Assembly: GCA_963529665.1 (NCBI GenBank)
Contig: CAUSAG010000006.1
Coordinates: 28,448-92,447 of the forward strand
Reading direction: 5' to 3'
DNA: 64,000 nucleotides
Source of the DNA: Kingella_B sp963529665
GTDB lineage: Bacteria > Pseudomonadota > Gammaproteobacteria > Burkholderiales > Neisseriaceae
The translations under genes and the position numbers were made by a program. The notes beneath the pieces were generated by a model that searched no databases, had not been told where the DNA came from, and worked only from the letters and a program-made list of their open reading frames with translations. Positions 15,262 to 24,062 of the stretch are shown one piece after another (the stretch's first letter is position 1; each line of letters opens with the position of its first letter).

Positions 15262-15858
15262 ATGACCACCTTAACCCAGCGCGTTGCCGAGCATTTCAAC
15301 GAAAGCATCCAAACCAAACAACAAGCCGCCCAAGTGCTCGCCGAGCCCACTGCCCAAGCCGCCGAACTGCTCTTCAACACCCTTGCCAACGACGGCAAAT
15401 TCCTCATCTGCGGCAACGGCGGTTCCGCAGCCGATGCCCAACACTTCGCCGCCGAAATGACAGGGCGCTTTGAAAAAGAACGCATGGAACTTGCCGGCAT
15501 CGCCCTAACCACCGACACCTCCGCGCTCACCGCCATCGGCAACGACTACGGCTTTGACCACATATTCAGCAAACAAGTGCGCGCACTCGGGCGCACAGGC
15601 GACGTGCTCGTCGGCATCTCCACATCAGGCAACTCAGGCAACGTTATAGAAGCCATCAAAGCCGCCCACGAAAACGGCATGCACGTTATCGCGCTCACTG
15701 GACGCGACGGCGGCAAAATCGCCCAAATACTCAAAAAAGGCGACGTATTGCTCAACGTCCCCTATCCGCGCACCGCACGCATCCAAGAAGTCCACATCCT
15801 GCTCATCCACGCCATGTGCGACTGCATAGACACCATGCTCACCGAAGGCATCGCCTAA
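15262..15858 (+). CDS. gmhA: SIS-domain phosphoheptose isomerase GmhA (DiaA-like)
   Basis: 198 residues, start chosen at ATG 15262 with AGGAG upstream. The SIS domain shows CGNGGSAADAQHFAAEMTGRF, ISTSGNSGNVIEA and ALTGRDGG. The catalytic Glu (AEMTGRF) and His (QEVHILLIH) of sedoheptulose-7-phosphate isomerase appear to be present, supporting synthesis of the heptose precursor for lipooligosaccharide. The first 20 residues and the gene order yraN - this gene - dolP resemble DiaA of E. coli, the DnaA-binding homologue, so a DiaA role is an alternative. Neisserial orthologues are named GmhA. Confidence 0.85.
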   Translation: MTTLTQRVAEHFNESIQTKQQAAQVLAEPTAQAAELLFNTLANDGKFLICGNGGSAADAQHFAAEMTGRFEKERMELAGIALTTDTSALTAIGNDYGFDHIFSKQVRALGRTGDVLVGISTSGNSGNVIEAIKAAHENGMHVIALTGRDGGKIAQILKKGDVLLNVPYPRTARIQEVHILLIHAMCDCIDTMLTEGIA

Positions 15859-15865
15859 TCCCCCA

Positions 15866-15906
15866 AAGGCAGCCTGAAAACCGCAAAACCCGCTTTCAGG
15901 CTGCCC
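15866..15906 (+). terminator. DUS inverted pair after gmhA
   Basis: AAAGGCAGCCTGAAAACC faces GCTTTCAGGCTGCCC, 7 bases after the stop. Confidence 0.65.
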
Positions 15907-15941
15907 ACAAGCCCCAATTACTCATCCCCGACCATTTACGC

Positions 15942-15947
15942 TATAAT
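15942..15947 (+). promoter_or_regulatory. -10 box (TATAAT) of dolP
   Basis: CGCTATAATCCG lies 68 bases before the dolP start, just after the gmhA terminator. No convincing -35 hexamer. Confidence 0.4.
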
Positions 15948-16014
15948 CCGCCCCCGCCATAACATTCAGGCTGCCCCATCAGCAGCAGCCTGAAAACAAA
16001 CACAGGAGACACCC

Positions 16015-16638
16015 ATGACCCCAATCAAACACATCATCGCAGCCAGTCTCATCATCAGCACACTTGGCGGTTGCGCCACAGCCATCGTAGGCGGCGCAGC
16101 AGCAGGCGCCAACTCCATCGCCAATCGTCGCACCATCGGCACACAATTTGACGACGAAACCACCGAAATGCACATCCGCACCAACGCCAAAGCCCTTATC
16201 AAACAAAACAACCCCAACAGCACCGCCACCCTATCCGTTATCAGCTACAACCGCAAAGTGCTGCTGCTGGGACAAGTCCTCACCGAAACCGAAAAACAAC
16301 TCGCCGAACAAGCCGCGCGCAACGAACCACAAGTGCAAAACGTTTACAACTACATCAACGTATCCAGCGAACCGCGCACCGTCGCCAACATCAACTACGA
16401 CACATGGCTCACCTCCAAGCTACGCAGCAAACTGCTCACGCTAACCACATCAGGCGTGTACCCTGGGCACGTTAAAGTCGTATCGTTTAACAGTGTAGTT
16501 TACGTTTTTGGCTTGCTCACCCCCGAGCAACAAACCCTTGTTAGCAACACCGTTAGCAGCGTAGCTGGCGTGCAACAAGTCGTAACACTTTATGAAACCT
16601 ACACCCCCGCCAGCGTGCAATCCACGCCAGCGCAATAA
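16015..16638 (+). CDS. dolP: BON-domain outer membrane lipoprotein DolP (GNA2091-like)
   Basis: 207 residues. The signal peptide ends at lipobox LGGC, so Cys20 is lipidated. Two BON domains follow (about residues 47-115 and 125-190), with the typical VLLLGQV and VYVFGLLT strands. DolP is an outer membrane lipoprotein that binds anionic phospholipids and supports envelope integrity and BAM function; the meningococcal orthologue, GNA2091, is a vaccine fusion partner. AGGAGA precedes the ATG. Gene order yraN-gmhA/diaA-dolP is conserved with E. coli. Confidence 0.93.
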   Translation: MTPIKHIIAASLIISTLGGCATAIVGGAAAGANSIANRRTIGTQFDDETTEMHIRTNAKALIKQNNPNSTATLSVISYNRKVLLLGQVLTETEKQLAEQAARNEPQVQNVYNYINVSSEPRTVANINYDTWLTSKLRSKLLTLTTSGVYPGHVKVVSFNSVVYVFGLLTPEQQTLVSNTVSSVAGVQQVVTLYETYTPASVQSTPAQ

Positions 16639-16646
16639 TCAACCAC

Positions 16647-16667
16647 AGGCAGCTTTTCAGGCTGCCT
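16647..16667 (+). terminator. compact DUS-derived hairpin after dolP
   Basis: AGGCAGC and AGGCTGCCT-type arms are pushed together so the loop (TTTTCAG) includes part of one DUS; 7-bp stem, shorter than other terminators here. Confidence 0.5.
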
Positions 16668-16683
16668 AAAACACGGAAAAACT

Positions 16684-17289
16684 ATGTTCACAAACCGCAA
16701 AAACAAAGGAAAAATCACCTTCGGCAACATCATGCTCACCCTCCTAGTGCTCGGACTATTTGTTGTCATCGGACTTATCGGTACGCTATACGTTACCCTT
16801 ACCAAAACCCCCGAGCAAACCGCCGCTAACTACAAACGCGAGCAAGAAAGCCAAGCCCAAATTGAATGCTGGTCGCCCACCAACAAATCAGGTCGCGACT
16901 GCGGCGCCAGCGCCCCTGCCCAAACCAGCACTACCCAAAAAAGTGCCGCATCCGCCATCGCCAACCAAATTGAAGCCGAACACCAAGCCGCATCCGAAGC
17001 AGGCTTGCTAGACGATGGCGCGCTCACCCGCGGCGAAGCCCCGAAAAAACCGAAAAAAATCACGCCCAAAAGCGCCGAGCGTGAGCTAATCCCACAAAAC
17101 AGCGGCGATGAAGGCACGCCACTTGTTGCCCAAGAAGAACGACAAACACGCCCCGTTGCCGAGCAACAACCCCGCCCAGCCAAAAAACCACGCGCAGAAA
17201 TTGACACTACAGGCGAGCGCGTGCTCACGCCCGCTCCGCGTCCAAGCAAACGCGATAATTCCGATGCCACCAACGCCTTGTTTGATTAA
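16684..17289 (+). CDS. single-pass membrane protein, unknown function
   Basis: 201 residues. A basic start (MFTNRKNKGKITFGN) leads into one membrane helix (IMLTLLVLGLFVVIGLIGTLYV), so the N-terminus is probably cytoplasmic and the rest periplasmic. The periplasmic part is low-complexity, rich in Ala, Pro, Lys, Gln and Glu, with two cysteines (IECWSP, GRDCGAS). I recognise no family. It is 45 bases behind dolP across a weak hairpin, so partial co-transcription is possible; an envelope role is suggested only by this context. Confidence 0.65.
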   Translation: MFTNRKNKGKITFGNIMLTLLVLGLFVVIGLIGTLYVTLTKTPEQTAANYKREQESQAQIECWSPTNKSGRDCGASAPAQTSTTQKSAASAIANQIEAEHQAASEAGLLDDGALTRGEAPKKPKKITPKSAERELIPQNSGDEGTPLVAQEERQTRPVAEQQPRPAKKPRAEIDTTGERVLTPAPRPSKRDNSDATNALFD

Positions 17290-17304
17290 ATGCGCACATT
17301 TTGC

Positions 17305-17333
17305 TTGACGCATTAACGCAATATTTCTATAAT
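17305..17333 (+). promoter_or_regulatory. promoter of tRNA-Lys
   Basis: TTGACG (17305-17310), 17-base spacer, TATAAT (17328-17333), ending 11 bases before the tRNA: a near-consensus sigma-70 promoter. Confidence 0.8.
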
Positions 17334-17344
17334 TCGCGTCTTTC

Positions 17345-17417
17345 GGGTCGTTAGCTCAGTCGGTAGAGCAGCGGACTTTTAATCCGTTGGTCGAGCGTTC
17401 GAATCGCTCACGACCCA
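17345..17417 (+). tRNA. tRNA-Lys (anticodon TTT)
   Basis: The acceptor arms GGGTCGT and ACGACCC pair, the D-loop is AGCTCAGTCGGTAGAGC, the anticodon loop is ACTTTTAAT with anticodon TTT, and the T-arm contains GTTCGAATC. The CCA end is not encoded. All four arms fold as standard. Confidence 0.95.
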
Positions 17418-17485
17418 TATTCAAAGCCAAGTTTTCAAAACTTGGCTTTCTTTGTTTTGCACTTCTTGCAAACATCAATACAACT

Positions 17486-17519
17486 TTTCAGGCTGCCAAT
17501 CCCCAAAGGCAGCCTGAAA
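17486..17519. terminator. DUS inverted pair between tRNA-Lys and proA
   Basis: TTTCAGGCTGCC and GGCAGCCTGAAA face outward around a 10-base loop, ending right at the proA stop; serves both converging units. Confidence 0.75.
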
Positions 17520-17520
17520 C

Positions 17521-18771
17521 TCATCTCACCTGCCCATCGCCCAACACCACCCATTTTTGCGAAGTCAACCCATGCAATCCCACCGGCCCGCGCACATGGA
17601 TTTTATCGGTGGAAATGCCGATTTCTGCGCCTAAGCCGTATTCAAAACCATCGGCAAAGCGCGTGGAAGCGTTCACCATCACGCTGGCGCTGTCCACCGC
17701 GCGCAGGAATTGGTTGGCGCGGGTGTAGTTTTCCGTGATGATGCTGTCGGTGTGGTGGCTGCCGTGGGTGTTGATGTGGGCGATGGCGGCGTCCAAATCG
17801 TCCATAATTTTGATGGATAAAATCAGCGCCAAGTATTCGGTGTCCCAGTCTTCATCAGAAGCAGCCTGAATTTCGGGCAACACGGCGCGTGTGCGCTCGC
17901 AGCCGCGCAGTTCCACTTGCTTTTCGGCGAGCTTGGCGGCAACGGCGGGCAGCAAATCGGCAGCGCGGCTTTGGTGCACCAGCAGCGTTTCCAGCGTGTT
18001 GCACGTTCCGCAGCGCGATGTTTTGGCGTTGAACACGATGTTTACCGCTTTTTCCGCATCGGCACTTTCGTCTAAATAAATGTGGCAAATGCCGTCCAAA
18101 TGCTTGATAACAGGCACGCGGGCTTCGGCGCTGATGCGTGCCACCAAGGATTTGCCGCCACGCGGAATAATCACGTCAATCAAATCAGGCAGTTGCAGCA
18201 TCGCGCCCACGCTTTCGCGGCTGGTATTTTCCACAAAGCAAACGGCGTTTTCAGGCAGCCCTGTTTCGCGCAAGGCTTGGCGAATGAGCTGCGATAGCGC
18301 CATATTGCTGTGAAACGCCTCGCTGCCGCCGCGCAAAATGCAGGCGTTGCCCGATTTAAGGCACAGCGCCGCCGCATCCACGGTTACATTCGGGCGCGAT
18401 TCGTAAATAATGCCAATCACGCCCAGCGGCACGCGCATTTTGCCGATGCGCAAACCATTGGGGCGCAAACGAAATTCGTCCATTTCGCCTACGGGATCGG
18501 GCAAGGCAGCTATTTGGTGTAAGCCTTCAATCATGGTTTTCAGGCTGCCTTCGGTGATTTTTAGGCGATCCAGCAGGGCTTCGGACAAGCCTTTTTGCTT
18601 GCCGTTTTCAAGGTCTTGCTGATTGGCAGCAAAGAGCGCGGCTTGGTTGGCTTGGATTAAATCGGCAAGGCGCAGCAGGGCGGCGTTTTTGGCGGCGCTG
18701 TCGGCTTGGGCGATTTGATAGAACGCGGCTTTGGCAGCTTGGGCGATTTGGCGGATGTAGTCTTGTGGCAT
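17521..18771 (-). CDS. proA: glutamate-5-semialdehyde dehydrogenase (gamma-glutamyl phosphate reductase)
   Basis: 416 residues, aldehyde-dehydrogenase fold. Visible motifs include RVPLGVIGIIYESRPNVTVDAAALCLKSGNACILRGG, VIIPRGGKSLV, and the catalytic-Cys region FNAKTSRCGTCNTLETLLVH. It reduces glutamyl 5-phosphate with NADPH in proline synthesis. AAGGAG precedes the ATG. proB is about 37 kb away in this window, so the pathway genes are not an operon. Complete and of normal length. Confidence 0.95.
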   Translation of the reverse strand: MPQDYIRQIAQAAKAAFYQIAQADSAAKNAALLRLADLIQANQAALFAANQQDLENGKQKGLSEALLDRLKITEGSLKTMIEGLHQIAALPDPVGEMDEFRLRPNGLRIGKMRVPLGVIGIIYESRPNVTVDAAALCLKSGNACILRGGSEAFHSNMALSQLIRQALRETGLPENAVCFVENTSRESVGAMLQLPDLIDVIIPRGGKSLVARISAEARVPVIKHLDGICHIYLDESADAEKAVNIVFNAKTSRCGTCNTLETLLVHQSRAADLLPAVAAKLAEKQVELRGCERTRAVLPEIQAASDEDWDTEYLALILSIKIMDDLDAAIAHINTHGSHHTDSIITENYTRANQFLRAVDSASVMVNASTRFADGFEYGLGAEIGISTDKIHVRGPVGLHGLTSQKWVVLGDGQVR

Positions 18772-18868
18772 GGTAACTCCTTGTTTTGTTGTGCTGTTAA
18801 AGCAGCCTGAAAAACACGATTATAAAGTGTTTTCAGGTTGCCTTTGCGATGGTGCAGCGCAGTCAAGA

Positions 18869-18908
18869 AAGGCAGCTTGAAAGCGATAACTGTTTTTCAG
18901 GCTGCCTT
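18869..18908 (-). terminator. imperfect DUS inverted pair after fadD
   Basis: One arm has a changed DUS (GGCAGCTTGAAAG), the other a standard DUS; stem still about 10 bp. It lies 9 bases past the fadD stop. Confidence 0.6.
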
Positions 18909-18916
18909 GGTTAGAT

Positions 18917-20578
18917 TTAGCTTTCGCGCAATTCGCGGCGCAAGATTTTGCCGACATTGGATTTGGGCAACTCGTCGCGGAATTCTATATCGCGGGGGAC
19001 TTTGTAGCCCGTGAGCTGGGTGCGGCAGTAGGCGATGAGTTCGTCAGCAGTGAGCGTGTTGTCTTTTTTTACGACAAACAATTTCAGCGCTTCACCTGTT
19101 TTGTCGCTTTTCACGCCGATGCAGGCGGCTTCTAGCACTTTGGGATGGGCGACAACGATGTCTTCAATCTCGTTGGGATAAACGTTGAACCCTGATACCA
19201 CAATCAAATCTTTTTTGCGATCAACGATTCTGAGCCAACCGTTTTCATCCATGATGGCGATGTCGCCCGTTTCCAGCCAGCCGTTGGGGTCTATGGCTTT
19301 GGCGGTTTCTTCTGGGCGATTCCAATAGCCGCGCATCACTTGCGGACCGCGTATCCAAAGCTCGCCTGCTTCGCCGATGGGTACTTCGCCGCCGTGTCCA
19401 TCGCGCAGTTGGATGTCGGTGCTGGGCAGTGGCAAGCCGATACCGCCTGTGTATTCGGTAACGTTGAGCGGGTTCACGCACACACCAGGGCTGGCTTCGG
19501 TTAAGCCGTAGGCATCCACAATGGGGATGTGCACAAGGTTAAACCATTGTTCGGCAACGGCTTGTTGCGTTGCCATGCCGCCGCCAAGAGCGAGTTTCCA
19601 TGTGGCGAAGTTGATGGTTTTAAATTCGGGCTGGTTCATTAAGCCGCGATACAACGTGTTAAGCCCGATGAACACGGTGATGGGGTGTTGTTTCAACTCT
19701 TTGATAAAGCCGTCTAAATCGCGCGGATTGGCGATGAGTATGCTTTTTGCGCCTGCTTTGAAAAACAGCAGCAGGTTCACGGTGAGCGCGAAGATGTGAT
19801 AAAGGGGCAAGGCGGCGATGACCACTTCTTTGCCTTCCACCAGCTTGGCTTTTATCCATTCGCCGCCTTGCATCATGTTGGCGCAGATGTTGCCGTGGGT
19901 GAGCATTGCGCCTTTGGCAACGCCTGTTGTGCCGCCTGTGTATTGCAAAAAGGCGAGATCTTCGCGCGTGAGTGCTACGGGCTGGAAGCGATGGGCTGCG
20001 CCTTGCTTTAAGGCAGCCTGAAACGTGGTGCTGCCTGCTAATTGGTAGCTGGGAACGGCTTTTTTGATGTGGCGCAGCACGAAATTCATCAACGCGCCTT
20101 TAACCGTGCCAAACATTTCGCCCACGCTGGCGATGATGATGTTTTTGATTTGCGTGCGCGGCAGCACCAGTTCCAGCGTGTTGGCAAAGTTTTCCAGCAC
20201 GATGATGGTGCTGGCACCGCTGTCGTTCAGCTGATGTTCCAACTCGCGCGGGGTGTAAAGCGGATTGGTGTTCACCACCACCATGCCTGCTTTCAGGATG
20301 CCGAACACGGCGATGGGGTATTGCAGCAAATTGGGCATCATCACCACAACGCGCTCGCCGCGTGGCAGCTTGAGCACGTTTTGCAGATAGGAAGCAAATT
20401 GATCGGATAGCTCGCCGATTTGCTGGTAACTCAATTCTTTGCCCATGCTGTAAAACGCGGTTTGCTTACCAAATTTGGCAACGCTTTGTTGCACCACATC
20501 TATCATGGATGTGTAGTGCGTGGGGTCTATTTCGGCGTTTATGCCTGCTTCGTAGCTTTTGAGCCAGATTTTTTCCAT
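18917..20578 (-). CDS. fadD: long-chain fatty acid--CoA ligase
   Basis: 553 residues. Start MEKIWLKSYEAGINAEID is typical of proteobacterial FadD. The AMP-binding signature is FLQYTGGTTGVAKGAMLTHGN, followed by YGLTEASP, GELWIRGPQVMRGYW and the linker GWLETGDIA...RKKDLIVVSGFNVYPNEIE with the catalytic C-terminal domain. It activates fatty acids to acyl-CoA at the inner membrane for import and use. Single gene; downstream (minus direction) lies an imperfect DUS terminator and then proA. Confidence 0.94.
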   Translation of the reverse strand: MEKIWLKSYEAGINAEIDPTHYTSMIDVVQQSVAKFGKQTAFYSMGKELSYQQIGELSDQFASYLQNVLKLPRGERVVVMMPNLLQYPIAVFGILKAGMVVVNTNPLYTPRELEHQLNDSGASTIIVLENFANTLELVLPRTQIKNIIIASVGEMFGTVKGALMNFVLRHIKKAVPSYQLAGSTTFQAALKQGAAHRFQPVALTREDLAFLQYTGGTTGVAKGAMLTHGNICANMMQGGEWIKAKLVEGKEVVIAALPLYHIFALTVNLLLFFKAGAKSILIANPRDLDGFIKELKQHPITVFIGLNTLYRGLMNQPEFKTINFATWKLALGGGMATQQAVAEQWFNLVHIPIVDAYGLTEASPGVCVNPLNVTEYTGGIGLPLPSTDIQLRDGHGGEVPIGEAGELWIRGPQVMRGYWNRPEETAKAIDPNGWLETGDIAIMDENGWLRIVDRKKDLIVVSGFNVYPNEIEDIVVAHPKVLEAACIGVKSDKTGEALKLFVVKKDNTLTADELIAYCRTQLTGYKVPRDIEFRDELPKSNVGKILRRELRES

Positions 20579-20604
20579 GTTGGGGTGTCCTTGTGGGGTG
20601 GGGA

Positions 20605-21147
20605 TTAGGCAGCCTGCAAAGTGGGGCGAACCAGATTAAAGGTGGTTTTTGCCAACAATGTGGCAAAGGATTGTGGATTAAAACTGTTGCCTTTATACAA
20701 AACGGCATAGCGTTCCGCCTCTTCTACCCATTGATACGGGGAGATTTGAAAGCCGTTGCGCAGATAAAAATCCAAACGCTTTTGGCGTTGCTGGGCATCG
20801 GCAGCGTTGGCATCGGGCGTGCGGATGTCTAACACGATGGTATCGCTAGGATATTGCCGTTCCAGCTCGGCGATGATGCGCGAGCCATAGCCTTGCGAAC
20901 GGCATTGCGCATCAATGGCGAAATACAGCACAAACAGCAGTCCTTCGCCATGAATTAAGTAAACAAAACCAATGGGTTGTTGCTGTTCATCCACAATGGC
21001 ATCAAAGCGGATGGCTGGGCGCAGTGAGAAAAGCCGTAGCCCCCAAAAAGGAAAACGGTCTTCTGCAGGAAAGGCTTGTTGATAAAGCTGCTGGGCGTAT
21101 TGGCGCAGATGCGGCTGTTTTAATAGGGCGATGGGGATAAATTGCAT
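20605..21147 (-). CDS. GNAT family N-acetyltransferase
   Basis: 180 residues from ATG 21147. The fold shows FVYLIHGEGLLFVLYFAIDAQCRSQGYGSRIIAEL, where QCRSQGYGS is the acetyl-CoA loop (motif A, R/Q-x-x-G-x-G/A), and RLDFYLRNGFQISPY as the final conserved segment. The substrate is unknown. No clear ribosome binding site is visible before the chosen ATG; the upstream in-frame extension runs through a terminator and is unlikely to be coding. The C-terminus LQAA-stop is encoded by a DUS variant (AGGCAGCCTGCA). It lies 25 bases before fadD in the minus direction. Confidence 0.7.
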   Translation of the reverse strand: MQFIPIALLKQPHLRQYAQQLYQQAFPAEDRFPFWGLRLFSLRPAIRFDAIVDEQQQPIGFVYLIHGEGLLFVLYFAIDAQCRSQGYGSRIIAELERQYPSDTIVLDIRTPDANAADAQQRQKRLDFYLRNGFQISPYQWVEEAERYAVLYKGNSFNPQSFATLLAKTTFNLVRPTLQAA

Positions 21148-21162
21148 GGGGGTAAGCTGGAT

Positions 21163-21204
21163 AAGGCAGCCTGAAAACGAGTAAACAGGCTTTTCAGGCT
21201 GCCT
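21163..21204 (-). terminator. DUS inverted pair after mnmA
   Basis: AAGGCAGCCTGAAAA faces TTTTCAGGCTGCCT 12 bases past the mnmA stop. Confidence 0.75.
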
Positions 21205-21216
21205 ATTTCGCAATAA

Positions 21217-22305
21217 CTATTTCACAATAACGAGCTTATCGGTTTCGGTAATCACGCCGCCGCCTAGGCAGATGTCGCCATCGTATAGCACAGCGGATTG
21301 GCCGGGGGTAACTGCCCATTGCGGCGCGTCAAAAATTAGCTCGGCGCTGCCATCATCCAAATAACGCAGTTCGCACGGAGCATCTGCCATGCGGTAGCGC
21401 GTTTTGCAGGTGTAGCGTCCTGTGGCGGGCTTTGCGGGCAGCGTCCACGATAGCCGGTTCATTTTCAGGCTGCCTGAATAGAGCAGGGGGTCGTCATGCC
21501 CTTGCACCACGATTAACTCGTTGCGGGCGATGTTTTTACCCGCCACAAACCACGGCTCGCCCGCGCCGCCAATGCCCAAGCCTTTGCGCTGCCCAATGGT
21601 GTAAAAGGTTAAGCCGATGTGTTCGCCAACTATTTTGCCCTCTGGCGTTACCATGTTGCCGTTGTGGGTGGGCAGGTATTTTTGTAGAAATTCGCGGAAA
21701 GGTCGCTCGCCAATAAAGCAAATGCCTGTGCTATCTTTTTTGGCGGCAGTAGGCAGCCTGAAATTGCGGGCAAGGCGGCGCACTTCGGTTTTTTGCATAC
21801 CGCCCAGCGGGAATAGGGCGCGTTCAAGCTGAAAGGGTTGCAAGCGGTAGAGGAAATAGCTTTGGTCTTTGCTGCTGTCTGCGCCTTTGAGCAGATAATG
21901 CACGCCCTCGCGCACTTCTTTGCGGGCGTAATGCCCTGTGGCGATGGCTTCTGCGCCTTGCTCTATGGCGTGTTCCAAAAAGCATTTGAATTTGATTTCG
22001 GCGTTGCACAGCACATCGGGGTTGGGCGTTCTGCCCGCTTCGTATTCTTGCAGAAAATAGGCGAACACTTTGTCTTTGTATTGCGCCGCGAAATTGACGA
22101 TGTCGATGTCTATGCCGATGATGTCGGCGACCGCCATCGCGTCGAGCGAGTCTTCCTTGATGCTGCAATATTGGTCGTTGTTGTCGTCTTCCCAGTTTTG
22201 CATGAAGATGCCGCGCACGTTGTGCCCTTGCTGGTGCAACAGCGCGGCGGTTACGGAGCTATCCACCCCGCCCGATAAGCCGACAATGATGTTTTGAGAT
22301 TGCAT
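21217..22305 (-). CDS. mnmA: tRNA-specific 2-thiouridylase MnmA
   Basis: 362 residues. GLSGGVDSSVTAALL is the PP-loop; the catalytic cysteines are in NPDVLCNAEIKF and DSTGICFIGERPF; GHYARKE is the conserved ATP/tRNA segment. MnmA makes 2-thiouridine at the wobble position of tRNA-Lys, -Glu and -Gln, together with a sulfur relay. AAGGACA precedes the ATG. An internal DUS occurs near 21750-21762 and the palindromic form at 21469-21477. Complete. Confidence 0.95.
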   Translation of the reverse strand: MQSQNIIVGLSGGVDSSVTAALLHQQGHNVRGIFMQNWEDDNNDQYCSIKEDSLDAMAVADIIGIDIDIVNFAAQYKDKVFAYFLQEYEAGRTPNPDVLCNAEIKFKCFLEHAIEQGAEAIATGHYARKEVREGVHYLLKGADSSKDQSYFLYRLQPFQLERALFPLGGMQKTEVRRLARNFRLPTAAKKDSTGICFIGERPFREFLQKYLPTHNGNMVTPEGKIVGEHIGLTFYTIGQRKGLGIGGAGEPWFVAGKNIARNELIVVQGHDDPLLYSGSLKMNRLSWTLPAKPATGRYTCKTRYRMADAPCELRYLDDGSAELIFDAPQWAVTPGQSAVLYDGDICLGGGVITETDKLVIVK

Positions 22306-22349
22306 GATGAGTGTCCTTATGAAGCGATGTATTTTAGCATGATGCAGGC

Positions 22350-22392
22350 GTTTTCAGGCTGCCTACTGGTGTGCAAATAGGCAGCCTGAAAA
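22350..22392. terminator. DUS inverted pair between lepB and mnmA
   Basis: GTTTTCAGGCTGCCTA faces TAGGCAGCCTGAAAAC across 11 bases. Because mnmA starts at 22305, this lies in its upstream region and may end residual lepB transcripts. Confidence 0.6.
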
Positions 22393-22456
22393 CAAGAATG
22401 ATGGCGTGGTTTGCCGATTTCAAGCGCCGCGTCCATATCAACACTACGCCCTGCCA

Positions 22457-22509
22457 AAGGCAGCCTGAAAACGGTTTTATAGGTTTTTTCCGTTTTCAGG
22501 CTGCCTTTA
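22457..22509 (-). terminator. DUS inverted pair after lepB
   Basis: AAAGGCAGCCTGAAAACGG faces CCGTTTTCAGGCTGCCTTT, an 18-bp stem 3 bases past the lepB stop. Confidence 0.85.
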
Positions 22510-22512
22510 GGC

Positions 22513-23529
22513 TTATTTGATGATGGTACCCACGCGGCTCATCTCGCCCGTGTTCAACCAAATCATAAACGCCTTGCCCACAATCAACTTATCGTCCACA
22601 AAGCCCCAATAGCGGCTGTCTGCGCTGTTGTCGCGGTTATCGCCCATGGCAAAATATTTGCCCGCAGGCACGGTACATTTGAAGCTACTGCCATCTTCCG
22701 CGTATTCGCAATTTTGCTGCAAACCGCTTTCAAAGCCCGATTGCATAAACATCGCTTGGTAGTGATTCCATGTTGGCGCATCCACCGCAGGCGCGCCGTC
22801 CACTTTCAACACATCAAACGTTCTGTCTTCAAATGTGGATTGAAAGCGCTCGGCTTGGCGGGGAATGCTGCTGTTGCCATCATCGGGATAGGTGTAGCGC
22901 CCTTGCGATACATCCACGCTGGCTTTGCCGTTCACCGTTAAAATTTTGTCTTTATATTCAACCGTATCGCCGCCCACCGCCACAATGCGCTTGATGTAAT
23001 TATTCTGCGGCTCAACAGGATAATTAAACACCACCACATCGCCGCGCTGAATGCTGCCCGTGGGAATCGCCACCGTGTTCAGCACAGGCACGCGGATGCC
23101 ATAGCTAAACTTGTTCACCAAAATAAAATCGCCCTTCACTAGCCCCGAGCGCATCGAGCTGGACGGGATTTGAAACGGCTCGATAATAAACGTGCGCACA
23201 ATAAACACCACCGCGATAATGGGGAAAAAGCCTGCCATATAATCGCGCAAATGGTTGTTATCAGGCTTGATTTTGTCTTTATGGCTGAGTTTTTGCCACA
23301 GCCAAATCGCGCCCGTGAACGCGGTAAACAGCAGCAGCACGGCGGTGAAACTCCACGCCAAGCCTGTGGACAGGATGCCAAACACTCCTATCATCATCAG
23401 CAAATAGCCCCATTGCACGCCCGAGCCCCAATCGCCTGTTTCCAAGCGTTTCTTGTTGCCTGCTGCCAGCATGATTGCTCCGATAACGAAAAGCGCGATG
23501 GCGCCGAATAGAATGAAATTGTTGTTCAC
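22513..23529 (-). CDS. lepB: signal peptidase I
   Basis: 338 residues if the GTG at 23529 is used; AAGGAA lies about 10 bases upstream, and the longer frame from 23628 would read through a DUS. Two N-terminal membrane helices precede the catalytic domain: IPSSSMRSGL (nucleophile Ser), YIKRIVAVGGDTV (general base Lys), and GDNRDNSADSRYWGFV. It removes signal peptides from exported proteins, including the TspB and coat-protein precursors here. In relatives lepB directly follows lepA; here about 1 kb of other DNA separates them. Confidence 0.94.
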   Translation of the reverse strand: MNNNFILFGAIALFVIGAIMLAAGNKKRLETGDWGSGVQWGYLLMMIGVFGILSTGLAWSFTAVLLLFTAFTGAIWLWQKLSHKDKIKPDNNHLRDYMAGFFPIIAVVFIVRTFIIEPFQIPSSSMRSGLVKGDFILVNKFSYGIRVPVLNTVAIPTGSIQRGDVVVFNYPVEPQNNYIKRIVAVGGDTVEYKDKILTVNGKASVDVSQGRYTYPDDGNSSIPRQAERFQSTFEDRTFDVLKVDGAPAVDAPTWNHYQAMFMQSGFESGLQQNCEYAEDGSSFKCTVPAGKYFAMGDNRDNSADSRYWGFVDDKLIVGKAFMIWLNTGEMSRVGTIIK

Positions 23530-23639
23530 TTGTGGTGTTTCCTTTGTTGTTGAATGAGGGGGAAGGGGTTTCAGGCTGCCTGAAAAAAGGGGGTAGGGTG
23601 GGCAATGAGTTGCCGACCCTACGAGCATTGTCTAAATAT

Positions 23640-24062
23640 TTACAGGTACATATCCAAATCAAGAATATTAATTTCCACTGTGCGATATTCCCACACCCAC
23701 CATTCCCACTCCCAATACCATTCAGGGTTTTCGGGGAACCATTCTTTACACATTTCCAAAGTAGGGTATTCGCTGTGGAAAGCAGCCACAAACGTTTCAG
23801 GCGTTCCAGTATAGGGTGGAAAATATTGACTAAGTTGCCCCAAAATCGCACCGCCTGGGATGCTGAGCATGCCCACGCTACCATCATGGATAACTTCCAA
23901 TAAGAAATCGCAAAATTTATCCAACGTCTCTTGTTGTTTAAACGAATAATCGTAGTACTCACAAAAAGATAGGAAAATACCTTTTAAATCATACGTCCAC
24001 TCCAAAATGCTAAATTTGTCGTGATTATTCCATTGCGCAGTATTTTCAGGCTGCCTAAACAT
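23640..24062 (-). CDS. unknown acidic/Trp-rich protein in the lepA-lepB insertion (DUF596-like?)
   Basis: The reading frame is open to 24182, but its first 40 codons are a remnant of the lepA 3' end (see that entry), so I take ATG 24062 (MFRQPENTAQWNNHDKFSILEW...), giving 140 residues; the true start is uncertain. The body is acidic and aromatic, with FCDFLLEVIHDGSVGML, YFPPYTGTPETFVAAFHSEYP and a run of Trp/Glu (EWYWEWEWW). The pattern faintly recalls DUF596 proteins, some of which are suspected immunity proteins, but I am not sure. AT-richer than its neighbours, so probably acquired. Confidence 0.45.
   Translation of the reverse strand: MFRQPENTAQWNNHDKFSILEWTYDLKGIFLSFCEYYDYSFKQQETLDKFCDFLLEVIHDGSVGMLSIPGGAILGQLSQYFPPYTGTPETFVAAFHSEYPTLEMCKEWFPENPEWYWEWEWWVWEYRTVEINILDLDMYL

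Noticed and set aside
23529..23628. Longer lepB start 33 codons upstream
   Set aside because: The extra residues are encoded by a DUS region, lack homology to signal peptidase and the GTG at 23529 has the ribosome binding site.
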